A DNA stretch of 64,000 bases from Micromonospora sp. WMMA1363 (GTDB lineage Bacteria > Actinomycetota > Actinomycetes > Mycobacteriales > Micromonosporaceae), in contig NZ_JAUALB010000001.1 in NCBI RefSeq assembly GCF_030345795.1, positions 2,844,001 to 2,908,000 of the forward strand, written 5' to 3'. Position numbers and translations under genes: made by a program. Below are positions 60,149 through 64,000 of the stretch, piece after piece; within the stretch, counting starts at the first letter, position 1; the number at the start of each line of letters is the position of its first letter. The notes under the pieces are model-generated. The model saw only the letters and a program-made list of their open reading frames with translations. It had not been told where the DNA came from and searched no databases.

Positions 60149-62155
60149 TCACCGCAGCCCGTTGGCTTCGCGGACCACCGTCACCAGTTCGTCGATGATG
60201 CCGGTGAGGGCGAAGTCCTTCGGCGTGAAGACCCGGGCCACCCCGGCCGCCCGGAGCGCGTCGGTGTCCACCGCCGGAATGATGCCACCGACCACCACCG
60301 GCAGGTCACCCCGGCCGGCGGCACGCAGACCGTCCAGCACCGCCGGCACGGCCGCCAGGTGTGAACCGGAGAGCACCGACAGGCCGACCAGGTCGACGTC
60401 CTCCTCGACGGCAGCGGCCACGATCTGCCCGGCGGTCAGGCGGATGCCCTGGTAGACGACCTCGAAGCCGGCGTCGCGGGCGCGGACCGCGATCTGCTCC
60501 GCACCGTTGGAGTGCCCGTCCAGACCGGGCTTGCCGACCAGCAACCGCAGCCGGCCACTGCCCAGTGCCCGCGCCGTGGCGGCCACCCGCTCCCGCACCG
60601 CTCCCAGGCCGGCGTCCCCGCCCGCGCCGGCCGCGCCGGACAGCCCGGTGGGCGCCCGGTACTCGCCGAAGAGCTGCCGCAACGCGCCCGCCCACTCACC
60701 CGTGGTCACCCCGGCGCGGACACACTCCAGCGTCGCCGGCATCAGGTTGGTCGTGGTCGCGGCGTCCGCTCGGAGCCGGGCCAGGGCGGCGCCCGCGGCC
60801 GCCTCGTCCCGACCGGCCCGCCAGTCACGTACGGCGGCGACGGCGGACGCCTCCACCGTCGGATCGACCTGTTCGATCGCCTCGGCGCCGGCCGCGGTCA
60901 GCGGGGACGGCTCGGTCTCGGTGAACCGGTTGACGCCGACCACCACGTCGGTGCCGGCCTCCATCCGACGCCGGCGGTCGGCGAGCGACGCGACCAGTGC
61001 GCTCTTGAGGTAGCCGGTCTCGACGGCGGCCACCACGCCGCCCATCTCCAGCACCTTGTCCAGCTCGACCCGGGCACCGGTGACGATGTCGTCGACCAAC
61101 GCGGTCATCACGTGCGAGCCCGCGAAAAGGTCCGGGTAATCCAGCAGGTCCGACTCGCAGGCCAGCACCTGCTGCATCCGCAGCGACCACTGCTGGTCCC
61201 AGGGGCGGGGCAGGCCGAGCGCCTCGTTCCACGCGGGCAGCTGCACGGCACGGGCCCGGGCGTCCCGGGAGAGGGTGACGCCGAGCATCTCCAACACGAT
61301 GCGCTGGATGTTGTTCTCCGGCTGCGCCTCGGTCAGGCCCAGCGAGTTGACCTGGACGCCGTACCGGAAGCGGCGCTGCTTCGGGTTCTCGACGCCGTAC
61401 CGGTCCCGGGTGATCTCGTCCCAGAGCGCACCGAACGCGCGCATCTTGGCGATCTCCTCGACGAAGCGCACCCCGGCGTTGACGAAGAAGCTGATCCGCT
61501 GCACCACGTCGCCCATCCGCTCGGCGGGCACCTGGCCCGAGTCGCGGACCGCGTCGAGCACCGCCACGGCGGTGGACAGCGCGAAACCGACCTCCTGCAC
61601 CGGGGTCGCCCCGGCCTCCTGGAGGTGGTAGGAGCAGATGTTGACCGGGTTCCACTTCGGCATCTCGCGCAGCGTGTACGCGATGACGTCGGCGGTCAGC
61701 CGCAGCGACGCCGCTGGCGGGAAGATGTACGTCCCCCGGGACAGGTACTCCTTGATGATGTCGTTCTGCGTGGTGCCGGCGCAGCGGGTCAGCTCGGCCC
61801 CCTGCTCGGCGGCGACCGTGCCGTAGAGGCCGAGCAGCCACATCGCCGGTGCGTTGATCGTCATGGAGGTGTTCATCTCGGCGAGCGGGATGCCCTCGAA
61901 CAGGGCCCGCATGTCACCGAGGTGCGCCACCGGCACGCCGACCCGACCGACCTCACCGGCGGCCAGCTCGTGGTCGGGGTCGTACCCGGTCTGGGTGGGC
62001 AGGTCGAAGGCGACCGAGAGCCCGGTCTGCCCCTTCGCCAGGTTGCGGCGGAAGAGCGCGTTGGTCGCGGCGGCCGAGCTGTGCCCGGCGTAGGTGCGCA
62101 TCACCCACGGGCGGTCCCGCTCGGGCAACCGACCTGGGAGAGCCTTCTCGTCCAT
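60149..62155 (-). CDS. meaA: ethylmalonyl-CoA mutase (MeaA/Ecm)
   Basis: 668 residues in a single chain. The mutase barrel (MRTYAGHSSAAATNALFRRNLAKGQTGLSVAFDLPTQTGYDPDHELA) carries the RTYAGHS variant typical of MeaA rather than the methylmalonyl-CoA type. The C-terminal B12 domain has LLVGKPGLDGHSNGAEQIAVRARDAGFEVVYQGIRLT (His ligand in GLDGHSNG) and VGLSVLSGSHL. It turns ethylmalonyl-CoA into methylsuccinyl-CoA, the step after Ccr. The ATG has TACACT 6 nt upstream on the minus strand and an operator-like motif overlapping it, so the transcript is leaderless and probably regulated. Confidence 0.93.
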   Translation of the reverse strand: MDEKALPGRLPERDRPWVMRTYAGHSSAAATNALFRRNLAKGQTGLSVAFDLPTQTGYDPDHELAAGEVGRVGVPVAHLGDMRALFEGIPLAEMNTSMTINAPAMWLLGLYGTVAAEQGAELTRCAGTTQNDIIKEYLSRGTYIFPPAASLRLTADVIAYTLREMPKWNPVNICSYHLQEAGATPVQEVGFALSTAVAVLDAVRDSGQVPAERMGDVVQRISFFVNAGVRFVEEIAKMRAFGALWDEITRDRYGVENPKQRRFRYGVQVNSLGLTEAQPENNIQRIVLEMLGVTLSRDARARAVQLPAWNEALGLPRPWDQQWSLRMQQVLACESDLLDYPDLFAGSHVMTALVDDIVTGARVELDKVLEMGGVVAAVETGYLKSALVASLADRRRRMEAGTDVVVGVNRFTETEPSPLTAAGAEAIEQVDPTVEASAVAAVRDWRAGRDEAAAGAALARLRADAATTTNLMPATLECVRAGVTTGEWAGALRQLFGEYRAPTGLSGAAGAGGDAGLGAVRERVAATARALGSGRLRLLVGKPGLDGHSNGAEQIAVRARDAGFEVVYQGIRLTAGQIVAAAVEEDVDLVGLSVLSGSHLAAVPAVLDGLRAAGRGDLPVVVGGIIPAVDTDALRAAGVARVFTPKDFALTGIIDELVTVVREANGLR

Positions 62156-62161
62156 GGCCGG

Positions 62162-62183
62162 AGTGTAAGTTACCGCTCAGTAA
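62162..62183 (-). promoter_or_regulatory. leaderless promoter and operator-like site of ethylmalonyl-CoA mutase
   Basis: TACACT (62162-62167, minus strand) is 6 nt from the ATG. TTACCGCTCAGTAA (62170-62183) abuts it and nearly matches the site upstream of ccr. A protein bound there would cover the -10 box. Confidence 0.6.
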
Positions 62184-62308
62184 AACGGGTTGTGGAAAAC
62201 CACACAGGCCCACGTCGCGGACGACGGGGTGCGAACCGCCCGCCGTGGGCGCAACGTCCACCACCCCCGGGCGGCGCCGGCTGGCGGCGAGGCCGCACAC
62301 TTGACGGT

Positions 62309-63154
62309 ATGGCTGACGAGCTCGCGATCTCCGTTCGGGGGCTGCGCAAGACGTACGGGACGACCGTCGCGGTGGCAGGGGTGGACCTCGACGTCCACCG
62401 GGGCGAGGTGTTCGCCCTGCTCGGTCCCAACGGCGCCGGCAAGACCACCACGGTGGAGATCCTCGAGGGGTACCGGAAACGGGACGCCGGCGAGGTCTCG
62501 GTGCTCGGCAGCGACCCCGGAAACGCCGCCGCCCACTGGCGCTCCCGGCTCGGGATCGTGCTCCAGGGCACCGGCGAGTTCGACGAGCTGACCGTCGCCG
62601 AGTTGGTACGCCACTTCGCCGGGTTCTACGCCGACGCCGACGACCCGGACAAGGTGATCGCCCGGGTGGGGCTGACCGGAAAGGCCACCGCCCGTACCCA
62701 CACCCTCTCCGGCGGCCAGAAGCGCCGACTGGATGTCGCCCTCGGCATCATCGGTCGCCCTGAGCTGCTCTTCCTGGACGAGCCGACCACCGGCTTCGAC
62801 CCCGAGGCCCGGCGCGAGTTCTGGGAGCTGATCCGGGACCTGGCGGCAGCCGGCACGACGATCGTGCTCACCACGCACTACCTCGACGAGGCCGAAGCCC
62901 TCGCCGACCGGGTCGGGGTGATCGCCGGCGGGCGGCTGATCGAGGTGGCCGCGCCGGACCGGTTGGGCAACCGGCAGGAGGCGCTGGCGACGGTCTCCTG
63001 GCGTACGCCGGACGGGGTCGCGCAGAGCACGGAGAGCGCGACGCCGACGGCGCTGGTGGCGGAGCTGGCCGCACGTTTCGGCGGCGAGGTGCCCGGCCTG
63101 ACGGTGACCCGGCCGACCCTGGAGGACGTCTACCTGAGGATGATCGGACACTGA
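62309..63154 (+). CDS. ABC exporter ATP-binding protein
   Basis: 281 residues of a DrrA/CcmA-type ATPase: Walker A LLGPNGAGKTTTVEIL, Q-loop VLQGTGEFDELTV, signature HTLSGGQKRRLDVALGI, Walker B LLFLDEPTTGFDP and the switch His in VLTTHYLDEAEALADRV. It powers the permease encoded next, whose start overlaps its stop (TGATGA). The exported compound is unknown; drug- or lipid-efflux is typical. The ATG has CACACT 7 nt upstream and no ribosome site. Confidence 0.93.
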   Translation: MADELAISVRGLRKTYGTTVAVAGVDLDVHRGEVFALLGPNGAGKTTTVEILEGYRKRDAGEVSVLGSDPGNAAAHWRSRLGIVLQGTGEFDELTVAELVRHFAGFYADADDPDKVIARVGLTGKATARTHTLSGGQKRRLDVALGIIGRPELLFLDEPTTGFDPEARREFWELIRDLAAAGTTIVLTTHYLDEAEALADRVGVIAGGRLIEVAAPDRLGNRQEALATVSWRTPDGVAQSTESATPTALVAELAARFGGEVPGLTVTRPTLEDVYLRMIGH

Positions 63155-63999
63155 TGACCGCCACGCTGAAGCCGGCCACGCAGGCCGCCACGACGCCGCC
63201 GCGCCGGCCCGGCGCCCTCGCCCTCGGGCTACGGCAGGGACGACTGGAGATCACCCAGTTCCTGCGCAGCCGGGAGTCCGTCGTCTTCACGCTGGGTTTC
63301 CCGGTAATCATGATCCTGATCTTCGCGTCCATCTTCGACGGCGAGATCGCGCCGGGTGTCAGTTTCCCGCAGTACTTCGTCACCGGCATGATCGCCACCG
63401 GCCTGATGACGGTGAGCTTCCAGAACCTGGGCATCTGGATCCCGATCGAGCGCGACCGGGGGGTGCTGAAGCGCTACCGGGGCACACCGATGCCGAAGTG
63501 GGTCTACTTCGCCGGCAAAGTGATCATGGTGGTGGTCATCGGCGTCGCCGAGACCGCGCTGCTGCTCGCCGTGTCGGCCGCGTTGTTCGACCTGGAACTG
63601 CCCGGCACCGCGACGAAATGGCTGACCTTGGGCTGGGTCTCGGCGCTCGGCGTCACCGCCTGCACGCTGTGCGGCATCGCGATCTCGTCGCTCGCCCGGA
63701 CCGCACGCAGCGGCTCGGCGGTGGTCACCCCGGTCGCCCTGGTGCTCCAGTTCATCTCCGGGGTGTTCTTCGTCTTCACCCAACTGCCGAGCTGGATGCA
63801 GCAGGTGGCGGCCCTCTTCCCGCTCAAGTGGATGTGCCAGGGGCTGCGCTCGGTGTTCCTGCCGGACGCCTTCGGCGCGCAGGAACCGGGCGGTTCCTTC
63901 GAGCTGGGCCGCGTCGCCCTGGTGCTCGGTGCCTGGTGCGTGATCGGCCTGCTGCTCTGCCTCGCCACCTTCCGCTGGACCCCCCGCCGCGAGGGCTGA
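63154..63999 (+). CDS. ABC-2 type exporter permease
   Basis: 281 residues with six transmembrane helices of the ABC-2 family: VVFTLGFPVIMILIFASIFDG near the start, IPIERDRGVLKRYRGTPMPKWVYFAGKVIMVVVIGVAETALLLAV in the centre, and PVALVLQFISGVFFVFTQLPSWMQQVAALFPLKWMCQGLRSVFLPDAFG near the end. The last two are the conserved ABC-2 segments. Its start overlaps the stop of the ATPase gene, so the two are co-translated. The gene is complete; its stop lies one base before the window end. Confidence 0.93.
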   Translation: MTATLKPATQAATTPPRRPGALALGLRQGRLEITQFLRSRESVVFTLGFPVIMILIFASIFDGEIAPGVSFPQYFVTGMIATGLMTVSFQNLGIWIPIERDRGVLKRYRGTPMPKWVYFAGKVIMVVVIGVAETALLLAVSAALFDLELPGTATKWLTLGWVSALGVTACTLCGIAISSLARTARSGSAVVTPVALVLQFISGVFFVFTQLPSWMQQVAALFPLKWMCQGLRSVFLPDAFGAQEPGGSFELGRVALVLGAWCVIGLLLCLATFRWTPRREG

Positions 64000-64000
64000 G

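Noticed and set aside
60512..62308. Extended open frame upstream of the ABC ATPase, opposite ethylmalonyl-CoA mutase
   Set aside because: The first 599 codons are antisense to the mutase; conserved ATPase sequence starts only at 62309.

Overview
The window is very GC-rich chromosomal DNA from a filamentous actinobacterium. The gene content fits the family Micromonosporaceae (Micromonospora-like) best. Supporting markers are a cvnABCD-type conservon, a class F sortase beside its probable substrate, isobutyryl-, ethylmalonyl- and crotonyl-CoA enzymes, FilP/Scy-like polar coiled-coil proteins, the actinobacterial mismatch endonuclease NucS, a giant NAD-dependent glutamate dehydrogenase, and an XRE plus DUF397 developmental-regulator pair. 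The family assignment is inference from protein types, not from a database match. I see no rRNA, tRNA, insertion sequence, prophage or CRISPR array.

Layout. Positions 1-6.4 kb hold a truncated RpiR-type regulator, a secreted amidase-fold protein that has lost its catalytic residues, an SDR oxidoreductase, a P-loop thymidylate-kinase-like protein, a nucleotidyltransferase/BON/metallophosphoesterase/small-membrane-protein operon and a TspO homologue. Positions 6.6-12 kb are an alpha-glucoside uptake operon: lipoprotein, two permeases and a GH13 glucosidase, behind a LacI-type operator. Positions 12-18.3 kb hold an MFS transporter, a polyprenyl-phosphate sugar transferase, a VWA/solute-binding fusion and a lactonase-type beta-propeller. 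Positions 18.4-22.6 kb are the conservon. Positions 23-24.3 kb hold two acidic, disordered proteins of unknown function. Positions 24.8-26.8 kb hold a secreted Asp/Lys/His/Tyr repeat protein and a class F sortase. Positions 26.8-36.4 kb hold NAD-glutamate dehydrogenase, a class B PBP lipoprotein, an arginase-fold enzyme and a thioredoxin-TPR protein.

Positions 36.6-42.9 kb are a short-chain acyl-CoA block: icmA, meaB, thiolase, methylmalonyl-CoA epimerase and a frameshifted ccr. It is followed at 43.1-47.1 kb by FilP-like and Scy-like polarity proteins. Further acyl-CoA genes lie apart, a tandem 3-hydroxyacyl-CoA dehydrogenase at 51.7-53.5 kb and ethylmalonyl-CoA mutase at 60.1-62.2 kb. They share operator-like motifs with the main block, suggesting one regulon for acetyl-CoA, butyrate and branched-chain carbon flow. 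The remainder includes an AI-2E-type permease, the XRE/DUF397 module, a hydrolase, an FHA protein, an aldehyde dehydrogenase, NucS, a DUF4126 membrane protein, a lysozyme-like secreted protein, a polysaccharide deacetylase, a DUF1540 protein and an ABC-2 exporter pair.

A recurring feature is a promoter -10 box placed 6-7 nt before the start codon without a Shine-Dalgarno sequence, implying many leaderless mRNAs. The most unusual items are the inactivated amidase, the repeat protein/sortase pair, the shared operator motifs, the perfect 120-bp triplication inside scy and the single-base break in ccr.
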